From Candidatus Krumholzibacteriia bacterium (GTDB lineage Bacteria > Krumholzibacteriota > Krumholzibacteriia > G020349025), in the NCBI GenBank assembly GCA_035649275.1, contig DASRJW010000101.1:1-64000 (forward strand): a stretch of DNA of 64,000 nucleotides, written 5' to 3'. Below are positions 17,730-24,994 of this stretch, one piece after another. The position numbers were made by a program, and so were the translations under genes. The notes beneath the pieces are model-generated. The model was given only the letters and a program-made list of their open reading frames with translations. It did no database searches and was not told the origin of the DNA. The stretch's first letter is position 1. Each line of letters starts with the position of its first letter.

Positions 17730-19853
17730 TTGAAGGAGACGAGCACGCGCGGGGAGATGCGTTCCTGGACGCTCCGAGACTCGGCGGAGCTCTACAACAT
17801 CGAGGGTTGGGGCGGAGGCTTCTTCCGCATCGGCGAGACCGGGCACATCGAGGTGACCCCGGACGGCCCCGGCGGCCGGCATCTGGACCTCTTCGACCTC
17901 GTCGGTGACCTGCAGCGGCGCGGCCTCGGAATGCCCCTCCTCATCCGCTTCTCCGACATCTTGCACAGCCGCGTGCGCACGCTGGTCGGCTGCTTCGACA
18001 ACGCCATCCGCGACTACGGCTACCAGGGCCGGTACCGCGGCGTCTATCCCATCAAGGTGAACCAGCAGCGCCAGGTGGTGGAAGAACTGGTGCGCTTCGG
18101 CAAGCCCTACCACCTGGGGCTGGAAGTGGGATCCAAACCGGAGCTCTTGGCGGCGCTGCCACTCCTCGACGGCCCCGAGTCGCTCCTCGTCCTCAACGGT
18201 TACAAGGACGTGGAGTACATGGAGACGGCGCTCCTGGCGCAGAAGCTCGGGCGTCATCCCGTCATCGTCATCGATCGCTACCGGGAGCTCGACCGCCTGC
18301 TGGCCATCGCCGCCCGCCTGGGCGTGCGGCCCAAGATCGGCGTGCGCGCCAAGCTCACCACCCGCGGTGCGGGCAAGTGGATGGAGTCCACCGGCGACCG
18401 CTCCAAGTTCGGCCTCACGGCGACGGAGATGGTCATGCTGGTCGACCGCCTGCGCGACGGCGGCATGCTCGACTGCCTGGAGCTCCTGCACTTCCACATC
18501 GGCTCGCAGATCTCCGCGGTGCGGGCCATCAAGGACGCGATGAAGGAAGCTTGCCGCATCTTCGTGGAGCTCGTGCGGGCCGGCGCCGGCATGCGCTATC
18601 TCGACGTGGGGGGCGGGCTCGGCGTGGACTACGACGGTTCCTCCACCAGCTGGACCTCGTCGGTCAACTACACCATGCAGGAGTACGCCAACGACGTCGT
18701 CGCCGCCATCCAGCAGGCCTGCGACGAATACCAGGTGGCGCACCCGGACATCGTGAGCGAGTCGGGGCGGGCGCTGGTGGCACACCACTCGGTCCTCGTC
18801 TTCGACATCCTGGATGTGGATTGTCTGCTCCCCGGGCAGGGGGCGCCGCGGGAAGCGGAAACGCGGCAAGAGCACAGCGTCATCCAGAGCTTGGCGGAAA
18901 CCTGGCGGTCCGTGTCGCGCAAGAACTTCCAGGAGGCGTACCACGACGCGCTGCAGCTCAAAGAGGAGGCCACCGGTCTGTTCAACATGGGACTCCTGGA
19001 TCTGCGCGAGCGCGCCCGGGTGGAACAGCTCTTCTGGGGCACCTGCGAGTCCATTCTCAAGATCATCCGCGAGCTGGACTACGTGCCCGACGACCTCGAG
19101 GGCTTGGAGAAGGGCCTCGCCGACACCTATTATGGCAACTTCTCGATTTTCCAGTCGGCTCCGGACCACTGGGCGGTGAAGCAGCTGTTCCCCACCATCC
19201 CCATCCACCGGTTGCACGAGCGGCCGTCGCGGCGCGGCGTCATCGCCGACCTCACCTGCGATTCCGACGGCAAGATGGACCAGTTCATCGATCTCCGGGA
19301 CGTGAAGAACTGCCTGGAGCTGCACCCGAGCAACGGCGAGCGCTACTACCTGGGGACCTTCCTCATCGGCGCCTATCAGGAGATCCTGGGGGACCTGCAC
19401 AACCTCTTCGGCGACACCAACACCGTGCACGTGGCGCTCGACGACAGCGGTTACCGGGTGGATCACGTGGTGGAAGGGGACACGGTGACCGACGTGCTCG
19501 GCTACGTCGAGTTCCGCCGCCACGAGCTGGTGGAGAAGATGCGCCAGGCCACCGAGCAGGCGCTGCGCGAGGGGCGGATCTCGTTGGAGGATTCGGCGCT
19601 CCTCATCAGCCGTTACGACCAGGGGCTGCGCGGCTACACCTACCTGCGGGAGATGCAGGACGACGAGTTCCAGAACGCCCTCGCCACCCTCCGCCCGGTG
19701 GCCGCGGCTTCCCAGGCGGCGTCGAACGGCCGCTCCGGCGCGCCCCGTGCCGCCGCCGAAGGCGAAAGCAGCTCCGCCCGCGGCGAGACGCCGCGCGCGG
19801 CGGAGAACGGCGAGGCGGCGGCGACCCGCGCCGTCGGCAAGAACGGAACTTGA
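17730..19853 (+). CDS. speA: Biosynthetic arginine decarboxylase
   Basis: PLP-dependent arginine decarboxylase making agmatine, first step of putrescine/spermidine synthesis from arginine. The protein is about 707 residues. It has YPIKVNQQRQVVEELV (PLP lysine) near 105, LEVGSKPEL, RAKLTTRGAGKWMESTGDRSKFGL, HFHIGSQ, the glycine loop DVGGGLGVDYDG, SESGRALVAHHS, and the catalytic cysteine region DLTCDSDGKMDQF. The last 45 residues are an Ala/Gly/Ser/Glu tail absent from most homologues. Start choice: TTG at 17730 has CGGAGG seven bases upstream; an ATG at 17709 is in frame but has no ribosome binding site. The next gene starts two bases after its stop, so the two are co-transcribed. Confidence 0.95.
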   Translation: MKETSTRGEMRSWTLRDSAELYNIEGWGGGFFRIGETGHIEVTPDGPGGRHLDLFDLVGDLQRRGLGMPLLIRFSDILHSRVRTLVGCFDNAIRDYGYQGRYRGVYPIKVNQQRQVVEELVRFGKPYHLGLEVGSKPELLAALPLLDGPESLLVLNGYKDVEYMETALLAQKLGRHPVIVIDRYRELDRLLAIAARLGVRPKIGVRAKLTTRGAGKWMESTGDRSKFGLTATEMVMLVDRLRDGGMLDCLELLHFHIGSQISAVRAIKDAMKEACRIFVELVRAGAGMRYLDVGGGLGVDYDGSSTSWTSSVNYTMQEYANDVVAAIQQACDEYQVAHPDIVSESGRALVAHHSVLVFDILDVDCLLPGQGAPREAETRQEHSVIQSLAETWRSVSRKNFQEAYHDALQLKEEATGLFNMGLLDLRERARVEQLFWGTCESILKIIRELDYVPDDLEGLEKGLADTYYGNFSIFQSAPDHWAVKQLFPTIPIHRLHERPSRRGVIADLTCDSDGKMDQFIDLRDVKNCLELHPSNGERYYLGTFLIGAYQEILGDLHNLFGDTNTVHVALDDSGYRVDHVVEGDTVTDVLGYVEFRRHELVEKMRQATEQALREGRISLEDSALLISRYDQGLRGYTYLREMQDDEFQNALATLRPVAAASQAASNGRSGAPRAAAEGESSSARGETPRAAENGEAAATRAVGKNGT

Positions 19854-19855
19854 AC

Positions 19856-20866
19856 ATGTCTCGTGCTGCGCTCGCCTTCGCGGCCGCCGCGGCATTGCTC
19901 TTACCCGGGCAGGCGCGCAGCGGCAATCGGCCGGTGCACACCTATTCCATCGTCGCCCGCGACTCCGTCACCGGTGATCTCGGTGTCGCCGTGCAGTCCC
20001 ACTGGTTCTCCGTCGGTCCCGTGGTGCCGTGGGCCGAAGCGGGGGTCGGGGTGGTGGCGACACAATCGCTCGTGGACGTGTCCTATGGTCCGCTCGGCCT
20101 GGAAATGCTGCGGGCCGGCAAGTCGGCGGAGGAAGCGCTGCAAGGTCTGCTCGCCGCCGACGAAGGGCGCGAGCTGCGCCAGGTGGCGATCGTCGACGCC
20201 GAGGGACACGTGGCAGCGCACACCGGCAAGCGGTGCATCGCCCAGGCCGGGCACGTGACCGGAGCGGGATTCTCGGCGCAGGCGAACCTGATGCTGCGCG
20301 ACACGGTGTGGGGTGCCATGGCGAAGGCCTACACCACCACGAAGGGCGACCTGGCGGCGCGGCTGCTGGCGGCATTGGAGGCGGCCCAGGCCGAGGGCGG
20401 CGACATCCGTGGCAAGCAGTCGGCGGCGCTCGTGGTGGTACGGGCTCATTCCACCGGCCGCCTCTGGGAGGACCGGCTGGTCGATCTGCGCATCGACGAT
20501 CATCCCGATCCGGTGGCGGAGATGAAGCGCCTGCTGCAGCTGCAGCGCGCCTACGCCCACATGAATGCGGGCGACCTGGCGATGGAGAAGAACGACGTGG
20601 AAGGCGCGGTGCGAGAGTACGGCGCCGCCGAAGCGCTGGCGCCGGGCAATGCCGAGATGCTCTTCTGGCACGCCGTCACCCTCGCCGGCGCCGGCAAGGT
20701 CGAGGCTGCCAAGCCGATCCTGGCCCGCGTCTACGGCATGGATGCGAACTGGCGCACGCTGGTGGAGAGGTTGCCTCGGTCGGGACTCCTGCCCGACGAC
20801 GCGGCACTCGTCCGCACCCTCACCGCCGTGACGCCGGTCGGCGCCACGGCGCCCAAGAGTCCATGA
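19856..20866 (+). CDS. Secreted DUF1028 (Ntn-hydrolase-like) protein with TPR-like tail
   Basis: A 336-residue protein. Signal peptide about residues 1-23 (LLPGQARS). The DUF1028 domain (about 25-245) shows THTYSIVARD-like VHTYSIVARDSVTGDLGVAV, the VGVVATQS segment, GKRCIAQAGHVTGAGFSAQANLM and KQSAALVVVR, all typical. DUF1028 has an Ntn-hydrolase fold and is often linked to cell-wall or peptide hydrolysis, but no substrate is firmly known to me. About 90 residues after it form a TPR-like helix pair (GDLAMEKNDVEGAVREYGAAEALAPGNAEMLFWHA), an extension beyond the usual family length. The ATG at 19856 comes two bases after the speA stop; its stop overlaps the nagZ start as ATGA, so it is translationally coupled to nagZ. 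Confidence 0.88.
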   Translation: MSRAALAFAAAAALLLPGQARSGNRPVHTYSIVARDSVTGDLGVAVQSHWFSVGPVVPWAEAGVGVVATQSLVDVSYGPLGLEMLRAGKSAEEALQGLLAADEGRELRQVAIVDAEGHVAAHTGKRCIAQAGHVTGAGFSAQANLMLRDTVWGAMAKAYTTTKGDLAARLLAALEAAQAEGGDIRGKQSAALVVVRAHSTGRLWEDRLVDLRIDDHPDPVAEMKRLLQLQRAYAHMNAGDLAMEKNDVEGAVREYGAAEALAPGNAEMLFWHAVTLAGAGKVEAAKPILARVYGMDANWRTLVERLPRSGLLPDDAALVRTLTAVTPVGATAPKSP

Positions 20867-22335
20867 GCACGGCGGCGGATCGCGATGCCAGCCTCGGCCG
20901 CGTGCTCATGGTGGCGCCGCCCGACGACTGGTTGCAGCAGGGCTCGGAATGGTTCGACGCCTTCCGCCCGGCGGGTGTGATCCTCTTCCGCCGGCACCTC
21001 CCCGACAGGCTCGAGGCGGCGCGCGCCGCCATCGCGCGTCTCCACGCCTGGGCGGCGGCGCAAGGGCGGAAGCTGCTCGTCGCTGCCGACGAAGAGGGCG
21101 GCTTTGTTTCCCAGGTGCGCCACCTGTTCCCGGTGCCGCCGAGCGCTCGCGCCCTGGCCTGGGCGGCCCCGCCCGCCGAGGTGCGCCGGGTCACGGCACG
21201 TTACGCCGCGCGGCTTCGTGCTCTCGGCCTCGGCTGGAGCTTCGCCCCCGTCTGCGACGTGAACGACAACCCGCGCAATCCGGTGATTGGAGTCCGCGCC
21301 TTCGGCACGGCTCCCGAGCAGGTACGCGAGCATGCGGCGGCGGCGCAAGCCGGACTGCACGATGCGGGGCTCCACTCTTGCCTCAAGCACTTCCCCGGGC
21401 ATGGCGACACCGATCTCGACTCGCACCTGACGCTCCCCGTGCTCGCCCACGGACGGGAGCGCCTCGACCGGGTCGAGCTCGTCCCTTTCCGCGCCCTGCT
21501 CGCCGGCGCACCAGCAGTCATGGTGGCGCACCTGGCTTGCCCCGAGCTCGGTGACGGCGAGCTCCCGGCGACGCTGTCACCGCGGGTGAGCACGGAGCTG
21601 CTGCGCCGCGAGCTCGGTTTTTCCGGCGTCGCGGTGACCGATGCCATGGAGATGGAAGGGGTGGCCGGGGTGTTCGGTGTCGGCGAGGCGGCGTGGCGCG
21701 CCCTCGCGGCGGGCTGCGACCTCTTGCTCTACTGCTTCGCTCTCTCCCGTGTCGAGGAGGCGCGCGACGGTCTGGCGGCGGCGCTCGCTGCGGGGCGCTT
21801 GAGCGCCGCCCGTCTCGAAGAGGCGGCGGCACGGGTCGAACGTCTGGCGGCGATGGCACGACCTCCCGCGCCTGAGCTTCCCCCTCCGGCGGAGGACGCG
21901 CGCTGGTACAAAGCGCTCTGCGGCCAGGCGCTGCGCCTCGAGGCGCCTTCAGCGTGGAAAAGATTCTGGCAGGCGGGGGAAGGCCAGACCTTGCGCCTCG
22001 CCGGCTGGAACGAGGAGGTGCTGCTGGCCTTGTCGCAGCGTTTCGAAGGCCTGGGCATCCCCACGCAGTGCGCTGCCCCCGAGCTTCTCGCCGACTACAC
22101 CGCACCCACGCTCGCCGTTCTCGCCGAGCGCCGTCCGCTCGGCGCCAGCGCCAGCGCCGCCCTGCGCCGTCTCGCCGGGGGCTCGGGCCCCGTGGCCCTG
22201 GCGAATCTCCTCACGCCCGAGGTAGATGCGCCGGTGGCGGCGGCGTTCCCGGCTCGCCTGCAGAGCGCCGACCGCAGCGACCTCATGCTCGACACCGTCG
22301 TCGAGCGTTGCCTCGCTCTCCGCCACTCGTCCTGA
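20863..22335 (+). CDS. nagZ: Glycoside hydrolase family 3 beta-N-acetylhexosaminidase
   Basis: A 490-residue GH3 enzyme. The catalytic TIM barrel (about 10-320) contains the NagZ signature KHFPGHGDTDLDSH, with the His and Asp of the mobile catalytic loop, and the nucleophile Asp in GVAVTDAMEM. ADEEGG and AFGTAPEQV are also conserved. A further about 150 residues resemble a GH3 C-terminal domain and are poorly conserved. NagZ removes N-acetylglucosamine from muropeptides during cell-wall recycling; a broader hexosaminidase role is possible because of the extra domain. There is no signal peptide, so it acts in the cytoplasm. Its ATG overlaps the stop of the DUF1028 gene (ATGA), which suggests a shared peptidoglycan-related task. 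Confidence 0.92.
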   Translation: MSTAADRDASLGRVLMVAPPDDWLQQGSEWFDAFRPAGVILFRRHLPDRLEAARAAIARLHAWAAAQGRKLLVAADEEGGFVSQVRHLFPVPPSARALAWAAPPAEVRRVTARYAARLRALGLGWSFAPVCDVNDNPRNPVIGVRAFGTAPEQVREHAAAAQAGLHDAGLHSCLKHFPGHGDTDLDSHLTLPVLAHGRERLDRVELVPFRALLAGAPAVMVAHLACPELGDGELPATLSPRVSTELLRRELGFSGVAVTDAMEMEGVAGVFGVGEAAWRALAAGCDLLLYCFALSRVEEARDGLAAALAAGRLSAARLEEAAARVERLAAMARPPAPELPPPAEDARWYKALCGQALRLEAPSAWKRFWQAGEGQTLRLAGWNEEVLLALSQRFEGLGIPTQCAAPELLADYTAPTLAVLAERRPLGASASAALRRLAGGSGPVALANLLTPEVDAPVAAAFPARLQSADRSDLMLDTVVERCLALRHSS

Positions 22336-22397
22336 GCCAGGGCAGGGGAAGCCGGCGGCGGTGAGGCGCCGCCCGCGAGCGCTGCCTCGTCCGCGCC

Positions 22398-22550
22398 TCA
22401 CACCCGGCGCAGGGAGCGCAAGAGCATGCAGGTGATGCCCACCACGAGCAGCAGGCACGCGATCCGGATCTGACCGCCCAGCGCTGCGATCACCGCGCCC
22501 AAGAGGGCCAGCCGGCCCAGCCAAATCCACCAGCGGCGCCGCACACGCAT
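22398..22550 (-). CDS. 50-residue membrane protein, unknown
   Basis: A small gene on the minus strand: ATG at 22550, stop at 22398-22400. AAGGAG sits five bases before the ATG, a strong ribosome binding site for such a short frame. The product starts with basic residues (MRVRRRWWIW), has hydrophobic stretches LGRLALLGAVIAAL and IACLLLVVGITCMLL, and ends in RSLRRV. That is the layout of a small two-pass or hairpin membrane protein with cytoplasmic basic ends. It has no recognisable family. It lies 62 bases from the convergent nagZ stop. Confidence 0.6.
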   Translation of the reverse strand: MRVRRRWWIWLGRLALLGAVIAALGGQIRIACLLLVVGITCMLLRSLRRV

Positions 22551-22652
22551 GACGACTCCTTGCGTTCGGGTCGAGCCCGAGAGGTGGTGACGATACGAGA
22601 CAGCATAGGAGCAGTGAGGCTGACTGCGCTACCCTCGCTTCCCGGACGGCCC

Positions 22653-22694
22653 CGGCGGGCGCCGCCTCCGGCGGGCGCCGCCTCCGGCGGGCGC
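22653..22694. repeat. Tandem 16-bp GC-rich repeat, 2.6 copies
   Basis: The unit CGGCGGGCGCCGCCTC starts at 22653 and 22669, with a partial copy from 22685. It lies just before the frameshifted membrane gene. Each copy contains the palindrome GGCGCC and could form RNA hairpins. No function can be assigned. Confidence 0.7.
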
Positions 22695-22741
22695 GGAGGG
22701 ACCGCGTCCGACGCTCGGTGCAGAAACGCGGAGGTGCGTGT

Positions 22742-22991
22742 GTGGCTCTGGCTCGAGCCGGTGCTCGAGCACTGGCTCGCTGCGGCGTGTTCGGGCTGGC
22801 TGGGGTACTTCTCGACCTCGATCATCTGCCGGTCCTGGTTTTCCGCGGCCTCCCTCTCACCGCCGAGAACCTCGCTCGCGAAGCAGGTAGACCGCTGCAT
22901 TGGCCGGCTCTCGTGGGCTGCGGGCTTTACCTCGGCACTTGCCTCGCATCTCTTTATCGACTACGTCGTCGGGCACGGCTGGCTGCGCTGA
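22742..22991 (+). pseudogene. Small membrane metal-site protein, apparently frameshifted
   Basis: A GTG at 22742 has GGAGG seven bases upstream. It opens a frame encoding a hydrophobic segment and an acidic/His motif (GVLLDLDHLPVLVF), then RPLHWPALVGCGLYLG. Around 22920-22950 that frame loses protein-like character (LYRLRRRARL), whereas the next frame takes it up as ALASHLFIDYVVGHGWLR and stops at 22989-22991. Together the two pieces read like one small inner-membrane protein with D-x-D-H and H-x3-D-x4-H elements, similar in style to DUF457/YdjM metal-dependent membrane proteins. Joining them needs one base to be skipped (+1 shift). This may be a real pseudogene, a sequencing error or programmed frameshifting. 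If unshifted, the first frame would give a 93-residue product ending at 23023. Confidence 0.45.
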
Positions 22992-23117
22992 GCGAGGCGC
23001 CATGCCGGAGCGAGCCTCGATGACAGCGTCCACGAGCTGCCTGGCGCGCGCGGTCGTGGCACGCAACTCGGCGTCGATCGCCAGCTGCGACTGGAGGTCG
23101 GCCACACCATCGGCTGG

Positions 23118-23186
23118 GCTGGTGCTAGAATCGCTTTGCAGCTGGTGCTAGAATCGCTTTGCAGCTGGTGCTAGAACCGCTTCGCG
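23118..23186 (+). repeat. Three tandem 23-bp repeats carrying extended -10 boxes
   Basis: GCTGGTGCTAGAATCGCTTTGCA occurs exactly at 23118-23140 and 23141-23163; a third copy with three changes is at 23164-23186. Each holds TGCTAGAAT (third copy TGCTAGAAC), which looks like an extended -10 promoter element (TGnTAnAAT). The third copy ends 12 bases before the ATG of the dockerin-like gene at 23199, so the array may provide stacked promoters for it. There is no matching -35 box at 17 bases. Confidence 0.75.
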
Positions 23187-23198
23187 GGAGGTACCATC

Positions 23199-23873
23199 AT
23201 GAAGCTCGCCGCGCTCTGGTTCGCTCTGCTCGCGCTCGCCGCCACCACGGCCTCGGCACAGGTCGCGCACTGCAATTGCAACGAAATGGACGTCTGCGAA
23301 GGGATCGTGGCGGATGTCGACCTCCACTTCGGTCGCGTTTTCGAGGGTGCTTACCGCCCAGGCGAGCCGTACGACGTCTTGACCATCGACCCCGCAGGTA
23401 CCGGCGAGACCTTCGAGGAGATGGACATCTCGTTGCGCGTGCGCCTGCGCTGCGAAGTGAGCGGCCTTTTCCTCGTCGGGCTACCGGCGGAAAGCATCAT
23501 CCTGTACAGCGCGCAGCTGTGCATGTGCAGCGGTTGGAAGCCCGCCGATGCACCCACGGACGAGAACGGTTGGACGAGCTTCAGCGGTACGATTCGTGGC
23601 GGCGGATGCGCGACGCATCTGAGCTTGTTCGCGGACGGGATCGGCGTCACGCAGATCCCGATTCGGATCAACAGCCCCGACACCGCGACCGGCTCCCCGT
23701 GCCACGTGGATGCGTCGGACCTCGCGGCGCTCGCCGAGCGGCTCGGGCGGCCGGAGTCGTACAGCATTTGTTTCGATTACAACGAGAGCGGCCCACCGAC
23801 GATTGACGCCAGTGACCTGACTTTCTTCGCCTCGACCCTGGGAAGCCAGTGCACCGTGGGCCCGAACCACTGA
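23199..23873 (+). CDS. Secreted cysteine-rich protein with dockerin-like tail
   Basis: A 224-residue exported protein. Signal peptide about residues 1-20 (ATTASA then QVAHC). The middle is a beta-rich domain with several cysteines (CNCNEMDVC, CMCSG, GGGCATH) that may form disulfides. The last 50 residues contain two DASDL motifs separated by about 28 residues (VDASDLAALAERLG, then FDYNESGPPTIDASDLTFFASTLG). This resembles a dockerin type I pair of Ca-binding loop-helix units, though the acidic loops are degenerate. Such tails are common on secreted proteins of Eisenbacteria-like and other FCB genomes. ATG at 23199 has GGGAGG seven bases upstream and sits directly behind the triple repeat at 23118-23186. 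Function unknown. Confidence 0.72.
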   Translation: MKLAALWFALLALAATTASAQVAHCNCNEMDVCEGIVADVDLHFGRVFEGAYRPGEPYDVLTIDPAGTGETFEEMDISLRVRLRCEVSGLFLVGLPAESIILYSAQLCMCSGWKPADAPTDENGWTSFSGTIRGGGCATHLSLFADGIGVTQIPIRINSPDTATGSPCHVDASDLAALAERLGRPESYSICFDYNESGPPTIDASDLTFFASTLGSQCTVGPNH

Positions 23874-23930
23874 GCGGATCGACTCGGTGGGCGGGATTGC
23901 CAGAGCGAGGGCGGTGGAGCTGGGTCGCGC

Positions 23931-24992
23931 TCAGACGGTCCAGGTGTCGCCGCTGTGCAGCAGCGCTTCGAGGTTGCCCGGGCCCTTGCGGGCGACGACC
24001 TCGTTCACCTGTTCGTGCATGCTCTGATCGAGCACCGGACGTTCGACGCTGCGCAGAATACCGATGGGCGTCGGGAGCTCCGGCGGCCCGAGGCGGGAGA
24101 GCAGGAAGGCGAGGGTCGGATCCTCGGCGTGGGCGTCGTGCACGAGGACGTCGTCGAGGCCGGTCTCCTGCACGTTGACCACCTCGACGCCGGTGCCGCG
24201 CAGGCGCAGGCCCTTCTCCAGCTGCTTGCCGAACAGGATCGGCTTGCCGTGCTGCAGGTCGAGGGTGTTCTCGTCCCGCACTTCCTTGCCGCGCATGAAA
24301 TCGAAGGCGCCGTCGTTGAAGATGTTGCAGTTCTGGTAGACCTCGACGAAGGCAGCACCGCGGTGCGCCGCCGCCGCCTCGAGGACGGCCAGCAGGTGCT
24401 GGGTGAACACGTCCACCGTGCGCGCCACGAAGGTCGCCTCCGCACCCAGCGCCACCGACAGCGGGTTGAACGGGTTTTCCGCCGACCCAAAGGGAGTGGA
24501 CTTGGTCTTCTTGCCCTGCTCCGACGTCGGCGAGTACTGCCCCTTGGTGAGGCCGTAGATGCGGTTGTTGAACAGCACGATCTTGACGTCCACGTTGCGG
24601 CGCAGGACGTGGATGAGATGATTGCCGCCGATGGAGAGGCCGTCCCCGTCGCCGGTGGCGATCCACACCGACAACCCCGGATTGGCCACCTTGATGCCCG
24701 TGGCCACTGCCGGGGCGCGGCCGTGGATGGTGTGGAAGCCGTAGGTGTCCACGTAGTAGGGCAGGCGGCTGGAGCAGCCGATGCCGGAAACGACAACGAT
24801 CTGCTCGCGCGGGATCCCCAGCTTGGCGAACATCACGTGGAAGGCACGCAGGATGGCGTAGTCCCCGCAGCCCGGGCACCAGCGCACTTCCTGGTCGCTT
24901 TCGAAGTCCTTGCGCGTCAGCTGTACGGCGGTGCCGCCGTTCGGCGTTCCCCGCTCCTTGCCGTTGTCCTTGCCGTCGTCGTCGTGGTTCAT
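23931..24992 (-). CDS. korB: 2-oxoacid:ferredoxin oxidoreductase, beta subunit
   Basis: The 353-residue thiamine-diphosphate-binding beta subunit of a KorAB-type oxidoreductase, which converts 2-oxoglutarate (or a related 2-oxoacid) and CoA to the acyl-CoA, CO2 and reduced ferredoxin. It has the CxxC motif WCPGCGDYAIL near residue 40, GIGCSSRLPYY, the TPP/Mg motif ATGDGDGLSIGGNHLIHV, and NNRIYGLTKGQYSPTSEQG, the last being typical of KorB. The ATG at 24992 lies two bases after the korA stop, with TGAGCT-type spacing, so the two are one operon. The start is chosen because it gives the standard N-terminus (acidic leader, then FESDQEVRWCPGCG). It converges on the dockerin-like gene. Confidence 0.95.
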   Translation of the reverse strand: MNHDDDGKDNGKERGTPNGGTAVQLTRKDFESDQEVRWCPGCGDYAILRAFHVMFAKLGIPREQIVVVSGIGCSSRLPYYVDTYGFHTIHGRAPAVATGIKVANPGLSVWIATGDGDGLSIGGNHLIHVLRRNVDVKIVLFNNRIYGLTKGQYSPTSEQGKKTKSTPFGSAENPFNPLSVALGAEATFVARTVDVFTQHLLAVLEAAAAHRGAAFVEVYQNCNIFNDGAFDFMRGKEVRDENTLDLQHGKPILFGKQLEKGLRLRGTGVEVVNVQETGLDDVLVHDAHAEDPTLAFLLSRLGPPELPTPIGILRSVERPVLDQSMHEQVNEVVARKGPGNLEALLHSGDTWTV

Positions 24993-24994
24993 CG

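Noticed and set aside
17253-19895. Long minus-strand open frame opposite speA
   Set aside because: Antisense to a clear arginine decarboxylase; composition is His/Val/Leu-heavy as in shadows of that gene.
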